DNA of 64,000 nt from Saccharibacter sp. 17.LH.SD. GTDB taxonomy: Bacteria > Pseudomonadota > Alphaproteobacteria > Acetobacterales > Acetobacteraceae. The stretch is taken from the NCBI RefSeq assembly GCF_009834805.1, contig NZ_WVHO01000009.1, positions 250,501 through 314,500 of the forward strand. The letters are read 5' to 3'. Below, piece after piece: positions 35,832-44,576 of the stretch. The notes beneath the pieces were generated by a model. The model did not search any database and was not told where the DNA came from. It saw only the letters and a list, made by a program, of their open reading frames with translations. The translations under genes and the position numbers were made by a program. Each line of letters opens with the position of its first letter. The stretch's first letter is position 1.

Positions 35832-36532
35832 GCACACCGCGGAAACGCTTCTGGAAGCAGGTTGACGTTCAGGCTATGGGCGAGGGGATGTATGCCCCCG
35901 TCCTAGATGGACGATCCATTAAACTCCCTCAAGGAGCCGCACTATCGGTCTCGTCTCGTGCGTTAGCAGAGGCGATTGCAGAAGAGTGGCGATCTGTGAA
36001 AATGGGAGACGCTCTTACCCCCGATGCTCTGTCCTTAACCCGGATAACCGGTAGCTTTATTGAACGCGTTGAGAAAGATGTATCAACAACAAAAGATGTT
36101 TTACTCTCTTATGGGATGGATGACGCTTTAAGTTATCGTAGCGCTGCTCAGGATGAGGTTTTGTTAGGGCGCGTTTTATCGTGGCTTCAAACAAAAGGAC
36201 TGTCTCCAGAAGCAACATTTGGGATTATGCCACTTCAACAGCCTATGGCGTATCAAGTTGCTTTAGAGCAATTTTTGGATACATTAGAAGCCGATACGTT
36301 GGCCGCTTTGGGTGTTATTGTTCCTATATTTAGTAGCCTATTATTGGCTCTTGCTCTCATTCATAACGTTGTGACGGTGGATGAGGCGATGCGTTTAGGG
36401 AACGCTGACGAAGAAAAGCAATTGCAACAATGGGGGCACGATGACGAACTGGCACATCAGCTCCAGCAAAAGGAACGTGACGTCCGCGATGCGTTACGTT
36501 TCCTAGAGTTGTCGCGCCAATCAGGACGTTAA
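35828..36532 (+). CDS. ATP12-type F1-ATPase assembly chaperone
   Basis: 234 residues matching the ATP12/ATPAF2 family: RKRFWKQVDVQ, GMYAPVLDGRSIKLPQGAAL, LAEAIAEEWRSVKMGD and PLTRITGSFIERV-type segments (here ALSLTRITGSFIERVEKDV). The mitochondrial protein binds F1 alpha and helps build the hexamer; the family is confined to mitochondria and alphaproteobacteria, which supports the taxonomic placement. It starts inside the end of the AsmA gene (ATGA). Confidence 0.92.
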   Translation: MSTPRKRFWKQVDVQAMGEGMYAPVLDGRSIKLPQGAALSVSSRALAEAIAEEWRSVKMGDALTPDALSLTRITGSFIERVEKDVSTTKDVLLSYGMDDALSYRSAAQDEVLLGRVLSWLQTKGLSPEATFGIMPLQQPMAYQVALEQFLDTLEADTLAALGVIVPIFSSLLLALALIHNVVTVDEAMRLGNADEEKQLQQWGHDDELAHQLQQKERDVRDALRFLELSRQSGR

Positions 36533-36551
36533 AGAGACGGAAAACGTTAAA

Positions 36552-36589
36552 GGGAATCTCACAGGGGGCGAGCCTCTCATGAGATTCCC
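36552..36589. terminator. bidirectional terminator between convergent genes
   Basis: GGGAATCTCA / TGAGATTCCC (10 bp) with an 18-base loop lies between the ATP12 and ispDF stops, followed on the plus strand by a T-rich stretch (TTGTGTGTTTTATT). It would end the rightward transcript and may also stop the leftward one. Confidence 0.65.
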
Positions 36590-36599
36590 ATTGTGTGTT

Positions 36600-37808
36600 T
36601 TATTCTTCTCCGTCGTCAGGGACCATAATGCTTACAGTCGCCGTGGCGGCAATGCCTTCTTGACGACCTGTGAAGCCAAGGCGTTCTGATGTTGTCGCTT
36701 TGACAGAGATGCGATCTATTTTAACGCGTAAAAGCTCGGCAAGACGTGCGCGCATTGCTTGAGCGTGTGGGCCAATTTTAGGGGCTTCGCAAATGATGGT
36801 AATATCGGCATTGACGAGCATCCCCCCTTTGGAACGGATGAGATCGCCCGCATGGATGAGGAAACGTGCGGAATCCATGTCACGCCACTGATTGTCACTG
36901 GGTGGGAAGTGGCGGCCAATGTCTCCTTCTGCCAAGGCTCCATAAATAGCATCACATAGCGTATGGATACCAACATCGGCGTCAGAATGTCCTGCTAAGC
37001 CACGATCATGAGGAATCTCAATTCCACAGAGAATGAGTTTACGCCCTTCGGCAAAGGCATGTACGTCATAGCCGTGACCAACGCGGGGAAGCATGGTTGG
37101 TTTATTATGGTCCACGATACGCTCAAGACGCATCAGATCCTCCGTAACAGTTAACTTTATGTTGTCCTCTGATCCCATCACGATGGCAACGTGGTGGCCT
37201 TCTCGTTCCAGGAGGCCTGCATCATCTGTAAGGGCTTCAGAGTGGCGATGATGGAGGTCTCGGAGAAGGGGAAAATGGAAGCCTTGTGGTGTCTGAGCAC
37301 GCCAAAGATCAGCACGAGGAACCGTGGCCGTAATAATATCCTCAGAAACCTTTTTTAAGGTATCACTCACAGGTAAAGCAGGGATGACACCTTGATGCGT
37401 CTCAAGAGCTGTGAGGATATCTTGAATAATGCGGCCCGGCACAACGGGGCGTGCCCCATCATGAACGAGTACAATATCAGGCGGATTGGGAAGAGCGGCA
37501 AGTGCATCAAGCCCTGCTCGCACACTGTCGTGCCGTTCCGCTCCGCCTTCCACAGGTGGGAGAACATCGAGCCCGGAGAGAGCTTCCTCCAAGAGGGGAT
37601 CATTCCCCACGGGCTGAAGAACATCGACATACGGCAACAGAGCGCGTGCAGCATGTCGAATGACGGGTTGTCCTTGTAATGACTGGAATTGTTTGCTGAT
37701 AGCAGCATCAGAAGCCCCTGCAGCAAAACGACGTCCACGTCCCGCAGCAAGAAGCAAAGCAGCAACGCGTCTGGGAGACGAAGAGGAAGAGACGGTCACG
37801 ATGAACAA
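36600..37808 (-). CDS. ispDF: bifunctional IspD-IspF (MEP pathway)
   Basis: 402 residues. The N-terminal half is the cytidylyltransferase IspD ([13 protein letters not shown] and [11 protein letters not shown]). From about residue 240 the C-terminal part is the cyclodiphosphate synthase IspF ([11 protein letters not shown] with metal ligands, then [21 protein letters not shown]). It catalyses two steps of isoprenoid precursor synthesis. Fusion of ispD and ispF is common in alphaproteobacteria. It starts with TTG at 37808 (AAGGA upstream); a GTG at 37799 is possible. Leftward, 12 bases after the apaG stop. Confidence 0.95.
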   Translation of the reverse strand: MFIVTVSSSSSPRRVAALLLAAGRGRRFAAGASDAAISKQFQSLQGQPVIRHAARALLPYVDVLQPVGNDPLLEEALSGLDVLPPVEGGAERHDSVRAGLDALAALPNPPDIVLVHDGARPVVPGRIIQDILTALETHQGVIPALPVSDTLKKVSEDIITATVPRADLWRAQTPQGFHFPLLRDLHHRHSEALTDDAGLLEREGHHVAIVMGSEDNIKLTVTEDLMRLERIVDHNKPTMLPRVGHGYDVHAFAEGRKLILCGIEIPHDRGLAGHSDADVGIHTLCDAIYGALAEGDIGRHFPPSDNQWRDMDSARFLIHAGDLIRSKGGMLVNADITIICEAPKIGPHAQAMRARLAELLRVKIDRISVKATTSERLGFTGRQEGIAATATVSIMVPDDGEE

Positions 37809-37820
37809 CTATCCTTATTT

Positions 37821-38288
37821 TTAATGAATCATGCCACTATGATGCGGACTGTCGAGGCTAAATGTTGGAACTGTGGCATCGAAACGCTCACCTGTTTTAG
37901 GTGAGAGCATATGATAGAGGCCCTGCATAAAGCCTGTTGGTGTTTTGAGTTCGGCACCAGACGTATATTCATATCGACCTTTTGCAGAGATGACGGGTTG
38001 TTCTCCCATCACACCGGGGCCGTTCACGTAATCTACCTTGCCTGTGGCATCAAGAATGGTCCAGCTGCGGGAAAGAAGCTGAAGACTATCTTCGCCGCTA
38101 TTCTCAATGATGACATGGTAGACCCATGTATAGCGTTGTTCCTCAGGGTCAGAGTGTTCTTCTAGCCAGAAAGTGCGGACACTGACGGTAACGTCACCCG
38201 TGCGTGCTGTGTAGCACGGCGGGGCTTTGAGAGCGTCGCTATCGTCTAGATCAGCAAAGAGAGAGTGGCAGGATGATTTGTCAGACAT
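37821..38288 (-). CDS. apaG: ApaG protein
   Basis: 155 residues; the ApaG core (VSVRTFWLEEHSDPEEQRYTW, VYHVIIENSGEDSLQLLSRSW, GPGVMGEQPVISAKGRYEYTSG) is typical. ApaG is a fibronectin-like fold protein linked to diadenosine tetraphosphate and cation effects; its molecular role is unclear. About 25 residues longer at the N-terminus than the usual 125-130, with acidic residues (FADLDDSDALKAPP). Lies upstream of ispDF in the same direction. Confidence 0.93.
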   Translation of the reverse strand: MSDKSSCHSLFADLDDSDALKAPPCYTARTGDVTVSVRTFWLEEHSDPEEQRYTWVYHVIIENSGEDSLQLLSRSWTILDATGKVDYVNGPGVMGEQPVISAKGRYEYTSGAELKTPTGFMQGLYHMLSPKTGERFDATVPTFSLDSPHHSGMIH

Positions 38289-38390
38289 GGTATCTTCTTA
38301 GAACCATCCTAGCACTTTGTCAGGTTTCTTCTTTACGATTCAGGGATAATAGGTGCTATGACGCAGCCAAAATATTGCCCGGATGAGTGA

Positions 38391-39596
38391 TTATGAACCT
38401 ACAGCAAGGGCTGCTTGTGCGCCGCGCGTCACTTCACTGATGAGATCTTCTGGATCTTCAAGCCCAACGGAAAAGCGGATTGAGCCATCTGTAATACGAA
38501 GGGCTGCACGTTCCTCTTCCGTGAGTTTTTTATGCGTTGTTGTTGCAGGATGTGTCACAAGGCTGCGTGCATCGCCAAGATTGTTTGAGATTGAGATAAT
38601 CTCAAAACTGTTCATACAGGCAAAAGCACCCTTTTTCCCATTCACAACATCAAAGGCGATCATGGATCCACCATCGCGCATTTGTTTCTTCACTAATGCA
38701 GCTTGTGGATGGTCTTTCCGTCCTGGGTAAATGACTCTCTGTATGCCGGGGAGGGTTGCTAGGGCATCGGCAACAACGGCAGCATTATGGGCCATAGTAC
38801 GAGCGCGTAGATCGAGCGTCTCTAGCCCTTTAAGAAGAACCCAGGCATTGAAAGGGGAAAGGGTGTTGCCGGTATTGCGTGCAAAAGGTTGGAGTTTCTC
38901 GGTAACCCATTTCTGGCTTCCAAGGACAGCGCCGCCCATAACACGCCCTTGACCATCTAAATGCTTGGTACAAGAATAGATCACAACATCGGCACCGAAG
39001 TCTAAGGGTCGTTGCCCTACGGGGGTTGCAAAAACATTATCGACCATAAAAATGGCTCCCGCTTTATGCGCACGGTCAGCGATACGCTGGACGTCGAGCA
39101 CGTCCAACATAGGGTTGGATGGGGTTTCAATCAGAACAGCAGCGGTGGGGCGTGACAGAGCTCTATCCCAGGCTTCATCATCACGGCCATCAATCATCTC
39201 TGTCTCGATGCCATAGCTTGGTAGAAGCGTGCTGAGCAGCCAGTGCGTGGAACCAAAGAGAGCTGAAGAAGCAACGATGCGATCACCGGCTTTCAGGTGA
39301 GATAATAGAGCGCAAGAGACAGCACCCATCCCGGTGGAGGTTGCGAGGCACGCTTCCGCTCCTTCAAGGAGGGCGAGACGTTCTTGTAGGGTATCAACGG
39401 TGGGGTTGCCGTAGCGAGAATATTGAAGGTGATCAATCGTTCCTTCAAAAGTCGCTGCCGCTTGCTCGGCGCTATCATAGACGAAACCAGAGGTCAGAAA
39501 GAGAGAATCTGACGTTTCGCTGTAGGGGGTGCGGTTGCGTGCTTCGTGCAGGAGACGCGTGGCTGTACGCCATGTATGTGTTGTTTGCGTGGACAT
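38391..39596 (-). CDS. metZ: O-succinylhomoserine sulfhydrylase
   Basis: 401-residue PLP enzyme of the Cys/Met metabolism family. The cofactor lysine is in DVVIYSCTKHLDGQGRVMGG; GMGAVSCALLSHLKAGDRIV and NPMLDVLDVQRIADRAH also fit. It makes homocysteine from O-succinylhomoserine and sulfide. It is controlled by the SAM-II riboswitch in its leader (39686-39740) and by a promoter at 39774-39802. The best family match is MetZ; MetB/MetY-type relatives are close. Confidence 0.92.
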   Translation of the reverse strand: MSTQTTHTWRTATRLLHEARNRTPYSETSDSLFLTSGFVYDSAEQAAATFEGTIDHLQYSRYGNPTVDTLQERLALLEGAEACLATSTGMGAVSCALLSHLKAGDRIVASSALFGSTHWLLSTLLPSYGIETEMIDGRDDEAWDRALSRPTAAVLIETPSNPMLDVLDVQRIADRAHKAGAIFMVDNVFATPVGQRPLDFGADVVIYSCTKHLDGQGRVMGGAVLGSQKWVTEKLQPFARNTGNTLSPFNAWVLLKGLETLDLRARTMAHNAAVVADALATLPGIQRVIYPGRKDHPQAALVKKQMRDGGSMIAFDVVNGKKGAFACMNSFEIISISNNLGDARSLVTHPATTTHKKLTEEERAALRITDGSIRFSVGLEDPEDLISEVTRGAQAALAVGS

Positions 39597-39685
39597 GAAA
39601 TCCCTCCATGAAAACCTATAGCAACAATGCTACAGACGTTATGGCGGGCCGTGGAAGTCCTGCTCTGCATGTAGAAGAAACAGGG

Positions 39686-39740
39686 CCTCTTTAGCGCAAT
39701 TTTTTAACCTCGCCGCAAGCCGGCCGCTCAAATCACGAGG
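39686..39740 (-). promoter_or_regulatory. SAM-II riboswitch upstream of metZ
   Basis: Reading leftwards the leader contains CTCGTGATTTGAG, CCGGCTTGCGGC, GAGGTTAAAAAATTG and GCTAAAG in the order of the SAM-II (metA) aptamer, an H-type pseudoknot found mainly in alphaproteobacteria. SAM binding would hide the ribosome site about 90 bases downstream, near GGAGGGA before the metZ ATG. Confidence 0.92.
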
Positions 39741-39773
39741 GTACCCTTTGTTCATAAAAAGGCACGGTCCGAG

Positions 39774-39802
39774 ACTATGGAACCCTACTGTAAATGCGTC
39801 AA
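39774..39802 (-). promoter_or_regulatory. putative metZ promoter
   Basis: Leftwards: -35 TTGACG (39797-39802), 17-base spacer, -10 CATAGT (39774-39779). The start would lie about 25-30 bases before the SAM-II aptamer. Confidence 0.55.
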
Positions 39803-39878
39803 GAAAGTAGATTGAATTTATTGTGTTTTATGGGGGTTGCTTAACACTATAGAGTAATGATAAACGGGCGTTCACATT

Positions 39879-39952
39879 GCGGGTGTAGTTCAATGGTAGA
39901 ACGGCAGCTTCCCAAGCTGCATACGGGGGTTCGATTCCCCTCATCCGCTCCA
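39879..39952 (+). tRNA. tRNA-Gly (anticodon CCC), CCA encoded
   Basis: Cloverleaf of 74 bases: acceptor GCGGGTG with CATCCGC (one G-U pair), D-arm with GTTCAATGGTAGAAC, anticodon stem GCAGC/GCTGC around loop TTCCCAA giving anticodon CCC, T-arm GGGGG-TTCGATT-CCCC, then discriminator T and genomic CCA. Reads GGG codons. A likely promoter (TTGCTT, 18 bases, TAAACG) lies just upstream. Divergent from the metZ leader. Confidence 0.97.
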
Positions 39953-40033
39953 AGTCTTCCCGTGATTTTTAGTATTTTTGTCTACGTCGAGTCACTAGAG
40001 ATGTATCCCTAGTGGGTTGTCGTTGATTGTGGT

Positions 40034-40066
40034 TTTCGGCAGACCTCTATTGAGGATCTGCCGAAA
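40034..40066. terminator. hairpin between tRNA-Gly and the TRL-like gene
   Basis: TTTCGGCAGA / TCTGCCGAAA (10 bp) with inner CCTC/GAGG pairs. Downstream of both the rightward tRNA and the leftward lipoprotein gene; arms begin with TTT and end with AAA, so it can function in either direction. Confidence 0.55.
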
Positions 40067-40087
40067 TATGACAGGTAAGACGTATTT

Positions 40088-40363
40088 TTACCGGCCGTTA
40101 ACGTGTGTGCAGCTTGTCTCGTAGAAGGGGAAAAGACCCTTTCTGTGTGTATCAACAGACGAGACTGTTGTTAGTCCACCGTTACGTTTTGCTGCACTGA
40201 TGGAAGCATCACCGTCTGCATAGACGAAGAGAATGCTCTTGCTGCAAGCGGTACCGTTTTTGGGGCCTGTTGCGAGGGAGGTGGCGTTGACTGGCCCATG
40301 TACATTGACGCAGCCAGAGAGTGCCATAAGGACAGCGGCCATGGGGAGGGCTTTTTTCAGCAT
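40088..40363 (-). CDS. TRL-like family lipoprotein
   Basis: 91 residues from ATG 40363 (AGGGA six bases upstream; an ATG at 40369 is too close to that site). A lipobox LMALSGC follows the signal sequence, so Cys is likely acylated. The mature protein (GPVNATSLATG, CSKSILFVYADGDASISAAKRNGGLTTVSSVDT) matches the TRL-like small lipoprotein family, of unknown function. Its neighbour is a tRNA gene, which is notable because the family name derives from a tRNA-associated locus. Confidence 0.78.
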   Translation of the reverse strand: MLKKALPMAAVLMALSGCVNVHGPVNATSLATGPKNGTACSKSILFVYADGDASISAAKRNGGLTTVSSVDTHRKGLFPFYETSCTHVNGR

Positions 40364-40520
40364 GTTCATTCCCTAATTTAAAGAAATACAAGACCTTGCA
40401 AGCGTAAATACGGGCTTTGTTGCAAAGTGAATTTATTCCTATTAAAGACTTTTCATAAATGCAACATTTAATTGTTTAAAATGACTTTATATAAAGTATA
40501 GAGAGATCAACTGGTTAATA

Positions 40521-41870
40521 TTATTGAAATTTTCTATTCATAATAATGTAAGTTATTGATGAGCATATTAGTGAAACGAACCATGAAATATCAACATTAT
40601 GTAAAGAGGCTAGGAGAGAGCCCTTATAGAAGGGAAGGTTGATAAACGGGATTTCAACTATAACTCCCAGAGAATAGCTTATCAGAGCATAGACATTAAC
40701 ACGCCCATATTGTCCTCCATTCGGTTGGAAAAAAGATGGTACATGGTAGTTGCCATGACGAAGAATGTAAAAATCGACAAGGTTAATGGCTGTCCAGGGT
40801 ATCATGACGGCCATCAGAATATCTAATAATGCCGCGTAGGCTGTATTAAAGGCTTGTGACATAAAGAGGGCGCTACTGAGCGCAATAACTAATGTCAAAA
40901 TTCCAATAGAGATTCGCATTGGGGCGCGAGGTTGCCATAGAGGTGCAAATGTATGGAAAAAAGTAATCGTTGATAGCGTGCTACAATAAAGGTCCATTGC
41001 ATTGGCTAACGCAATGGAAATACCCAGAATCCCTACAATAAGAACACCCCATGCTCCCATGAGAGAATGAATAGCCTCAATGATCGTTGCCGAGGGAGAT
41101 TGGGCGGCTAAAAAGGCTCCTAGGCTCATGGCGAGGACGGAGCCGCTGACGGTGCCACCATAACAGGCCCAGAATGTTGCACGATATGTTTTTGGATTAG
41201 AGGGAAGATAGCGCGAGGAGTCCGATACATAGGGCGCGTATGAAATCTGCCACAAGACAGCGATAGAAAAGGTCTGTGCAAAGCCGGCGACTGTTCCATG
41301 AAGATCAGTCATTAGGGTAGCGCCTTGGGTGACGACCCCTTGAATGAAACAAATAATGACAGCGAGGAACGTAAAAAACGTGACGGGTTTTGAGCAGGAG
41401 AGAATGAATTTATAACCAAAAATACAAGGGATAAGGCTCAGGAGAGCCATAAGGATAATCGTCGTTTTTGATGTGAAATGGGGCAGGGCGTAATGAATGG
41501 CATCACCACCGACAACGCAGTTAGAGGCAACAAAGCCCACATACATAACGATGACCATCGCAACGACTGGCAGCGCGCCCCAGCTGCCGAATTGTCCGCG
41601 GCTTTGAATCATTTGTGGCACCCCTAAGGCTGGACCCTGGGCAGCATGTAAAGCCATAAACACACCGCCGATGAGACTGCCTAGAAGGAGTGCTAGGACA
41701 GAATTGAGAAAGGATAAGTGCCCCTCCGTCGGGCCAAGAGCGCCGGTAACGACGGTTAGCAACGTCATGTTTGTGCTAAACCAGATCGTAAACTGGTCGC
41801 GTGGGCGTCCGTGGCGGCTTTGTGATGGGATTTGGTAAATTGTATGGTGTTCTAGGCTCGCACCCATCAT
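40521..41870 (-). CDS. NCS1-family nucleobase/cofactor-precursor permease
   Basis: 449 residues with about 12 membrane segments and the NCS1 pattern: N-terminal DQFTIWFSTNMTLLTVVTGALG, ALHAAQGPALGVPQMIQSRGQFG, SDSSRYLPSN and the C-terminal NLVDFYILRHGNY. Members import cytosine, purines, allantoin, hydantoins or hydroxymethylpyrimidine with Na+ or H+. It is 43 bases downstream of a TonB-dependent receptor gene in the same direction, so both may carry one ligand across the two membranes. The substrate cannot be named from the sequence. Confidence 0.9.
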   Translation of the reverse strand: MMGASLEHHTIYQIPSQSRHGRPRDQFTIWFSTNMTLLTVVTGALGPTEGHLSFLNSVLALLLGSLIGGVFMALHAAQGPALGVPQMIQSRGQFGSWGALPVVAMVIVMYVGFVASNCVVGGDAIHYALPHFTSKTTIILMALLSLIPCIFGYKFILSCSKPVTFFTFLAVIICFIQGVVTQGATLMTDLHGTVAGFAQTFSIAVLWQISYAPYVSDSSRYLPSNPKTYRATFWACYGGTVSGSVLAMSLGAFLAAQSPSATIIEAIHSLMGAWGVLIVGILGISIALANAMDLYCSTLSTITFFHTFAPLWQPRAPMRISIGILTLVIALSSALFMSQAFNTAYAALLDILMAVMIPWTAINLVDFYILRHGNYHVPSFFQPNGGQYGRVNVYALISYSLGVIVEIPFINLPFYKGSLLASLHNVDISWFVSLICSSITYIIMNRKFQ

Positions 41871-41913
41871 TGTTCCTTATGTCCCAATCGTCCCACGTGG
41901 ATCGTATTTCCAA

Positions 41914-44358
41914 TTAAAGCGAGATATTGATACGTCCATAATAATATCCGCCAGTCATGGGAATACCTGACGAATTATTATCGTAATGTAACGTACCAAG
42001 ATAGGAGTTTTCCGGTGGTGTGCGACGTGGGCGTACATTGAAGATATTATTGGCACCAACAGCAACATGTATGCGGCGTGTGGCCTGATAGCCGACCTCC
42101 AGATCGGTTAACCAAGCAGGGGGATTCACGAAGTGCCGAAATTGGGTTTGGGAATATTGTAAATTCGCAGGGGCTGAATCTTCATAAGTAAGGTTACTCG
42201 TGGTTTGACCATAGCGCGTTTGACGAACATTGACGTTCCATTTTCCGATCGTCCAATAGGCGTTCAGAATGATTTTGCTGCGCGGGGAAGCGGTTGTGAG
42301 ATAGCCAATTTGTTGCGCATTAAGCTGAGGGTTTCCATTTCCGTCTGTGGCGATATGGTGAATGCGCGTTCTGTTGAGGTTTAAGGCAAGGCTTAGATCG
42401 AGGTTACCATAGCGGTGAAGGTGGAGTGGATAACTCGCCATAATATCCAGCCCTTGCGTGCGGGTGCTGGCGCCATTGGTGAAATAAGCCGCTGTGACAT
42501 TTTGGGGGTCTAAACCACCGGGTAACGTTGCCCCTGTGAGGCCGATGGCATTTTCGGCATTTTCCCCTTGGTAGCTTCCTCCTGGGACGATGCGGTCACG
42601 AATGTTAATTTGGTAAGCGTCTATGGTGACATGCAAATGATCAATGGGTTCTAAAACAAATCCACCACTTAAATTGGTAGAGCGTTCCGGTTTCAAAGGA
42701 CGGGCTCCCAATGAGCTTGCAGCCGTGGAGTTAACGGGGAGGTTTGCAGAAGCCCCGAAAGGTGTCACGTTGAGAGCGCTATAATGCTCTTCTAAAAGTG
42801 TAGGAGCACGGAAACCGTTATTGAGGGTCGCTCGTACTGCGATACGCCGATTAAAATCGTAGCGAACGGCTACTTTACCGGTCTGGCTATTTCCAACATC
42901 GGTGTAATGTTCATAGCGCCCGCCGAGATCAATATTTAATTTTCGCGTGATATGGATATTCGTATCGACATAGCCTGACCAAACGTCGCGATCCCATTTT
43001 CCAGCATTTTCAGGCATCAGGCCTGCAAAACCTTGCGTTCCGCCATCAAGATAAGAAGCAGGGTCGCCAGCGCCAATCCGATATGTATCTAAGCGATGTT
43101 GTGCACCGAACGAGAGATCGATTTTTTGCTCATTATTGAGTGAAAAATGCCGGCGAATGGCAAGGTCGTTCGTCCATTGAGCATGTCGAAACGTTTCGGT
43201 ACGGACTCTGGTAGGCGTATAGCCTGTTGCTTCATAAAGAGCTGGATTCCCCGAGTTTTTGAGGCTCATATGGTCGTCATCAGCACCATAGGTGGAGCTT
43301 AAATCCCATCGGAAACCACCCCAAAAATGTCCCTTTAAGCCAAGGGTGAAAGCATAATCTTGTTCTTCGAGTGCTTCGATTGGAACAAAGCCGTCGGGGT
43401 ATAGCTGTGGAAGAATATGGGGCGTTCGGTAATCTTGAAGGGATTCCCCATGGCGGTGGGCATAGGTTGCGAGGCCATATAATTGTAGGGAGGGTGTAAT
43501 GTTTTTTCCAAAATTTAGACTAGTCGTTTGACGTGTTTCTTCGGCTAAACTCAGGGCCGGGTCATCCTCTTTGCCTGTGCGGTCATCAATGCCTTTTTGG
43601 ATGAAATGGTCTGTATGATACATCTGTCCACTGAGGTTGATGTATCCATCATTGCCTAAAGGTAGCCCTCCATCAAAACCGAACTGATATTGCCAGCCAT
43701 CGCCATTGTAAGCATTGGCCCCTGTTTGGGCATCGGCTTCAAGTTTGTTCGTGGTTTTTTTCAGAACAATATTGATCACGCCTGCAATGGCATCTGCACC
43801 ATATTCAGAGCCGGAGCCATCACGGAGTACCTCAATATGATCAATCGCTTCTGCGGGGATCATATTGAGATCGACAGGGCTGGATCCTTCTTGTGGGCCT
43901 GAATCGGCGTAAATACTTGCCGTTGTATGGCGACGTTTTCCATTGATCAGCACAAGTGTGTGGTTCGGGTTAAGGCCGCGCAGTCGAATAGAAGAGGTAA
44001 AAGCGCCCGCATCCCATCCCGCCATGCCAATGGTTACAGAAGGGTTAACGCGAGCGAGGGCATCAGCCAGATTTATTTGGCCTGTACGATGAAGTTCCTT
44101 AGCCGAAATAATATCAACAGGAGAAATGCTGGCGCGTGCTCTGCGAAGGATAGAGCTATTGCGCGTTACGACCATATGTTCAGCGGAATGTGCATCAAGG
44201 GATGTACGTGGATGCTTCTTTTTTTTTAACGTCGTGGGGCGGTGAATTTTATTTTTGTTGTTATGAGTGTTGATGGATGCATGAAGAGGCATTGCATATG
44301 CGCTGGGGAATAGAGCTAACGCAACAGGAACAGCTACAACCCCGCGCAAACGACGCAT
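41914..44358 (-). CDS. TonB-dependent outer-membrane receptor
   Basis: 814 residues. Signal peptide (VVAVPVALALFPSAYAMP), a Lys/His-rich linker, a TonB-box-like EHMVVTRN, the plug domain (LADALARVNPSVTI, RLRGLNPNHTLVLINGKRRH, IEVLRDGSGSEYGADAIAGVINIVLKK), then a 22-strand type barrel ending GGYYYGRINISL with terminal aromatic/hydrophobic pattern. It binds a ligand outside and imports it with TonB energy. No Fur box or riboswitch is seen upstream (44359-44576), which argues against simple iron uptake. Pairing with NCS1 suggests a nucleobase- or vitamin-like ligand. Confidence 0.94.
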   Translation of the reverse strand: MRRLRGVVAVPVALALFPSAYAMPLHASINTHNNKNKIHRPTTLKKKKHPRTSLDAHSAEHMVVTRNSSILRRARASISPVDIISAKELHRTGQINLADALARVNPSVTIGMAGWDAGAFTSSIRLRGLNPNHTLVLINGKRRHTTASIYADSGPQEGSSPVDLNMIPAEAIDHIEVLRDGSGSEYGADAIAGVINIVLKKTTNKLEADAQTGANAYNGDGWQYQFGFDGGLPLGNDGYINLSGQMYHTDHFIQKGIDDRTGKEDDPALSLAEETRQTTSLNFGKNITPSLQLYGLATYAHRHGESLQDYRTPHILPQLYPDGFVPIEALEEQDYAFTLGLKGHFWGGFRWDLSSTYGADDDHMSLKNSGNPALYEATGYTPTRVRTETFRHAQWTNDLAIRRHFSLNNEQKIDLSFGAQHRLDTYRIGAGDPASYLDGGTQGFAGLMPENAGKWDRDVWSGYVDTNIHITRKLNIDLGGRYEHYTDVGNSQTGKVAVRYDFNRRIAVRATLNNGFRAPTLLEEHYSALNVTPFGASANLPVNSTAASSLGARPLKPERSTNLSGGFVLEPIDHLHVTIDAYQINIRDRIVPGGSYQGENAENAIGLTGATLPGGLDPQNVTAAYFTNGASTRTQGLDIMASYPLHLHRYGNLDLSLALNLNRTRIHHIATDGNGNPQLNAQQIGYLTTASPRSKIILNAYWTIGKWNVNVRQTRYGQTTSNLTYEDSAPANLQYSQTQFRHFVNPPAWLTDLEVGYQATRRIHVAVGANNIFNVRPRRTPPENSYLGTLHYDNNSSGIPMTGGYYYGRINISL

Positions 44359-44576
44359 ATTTTCCTCCGATCGTGTGAAGCCAAAAATTATGACGTTTTT
44401 ATTGCACGATAAAATAATGACAAAAAAGTCATAAAACTAAAATAAATCGTAATTTTTGAATTTGTGCGACTCTATGTGTGAAAAATGTAACGGTTAAAAT
44501 CGCAGAGATTCCAAGTGTGAGAACATTAAGAAATATAATGAGAGCGTTACGTTCTTAGAAAAGAGTATTGCCTGTG

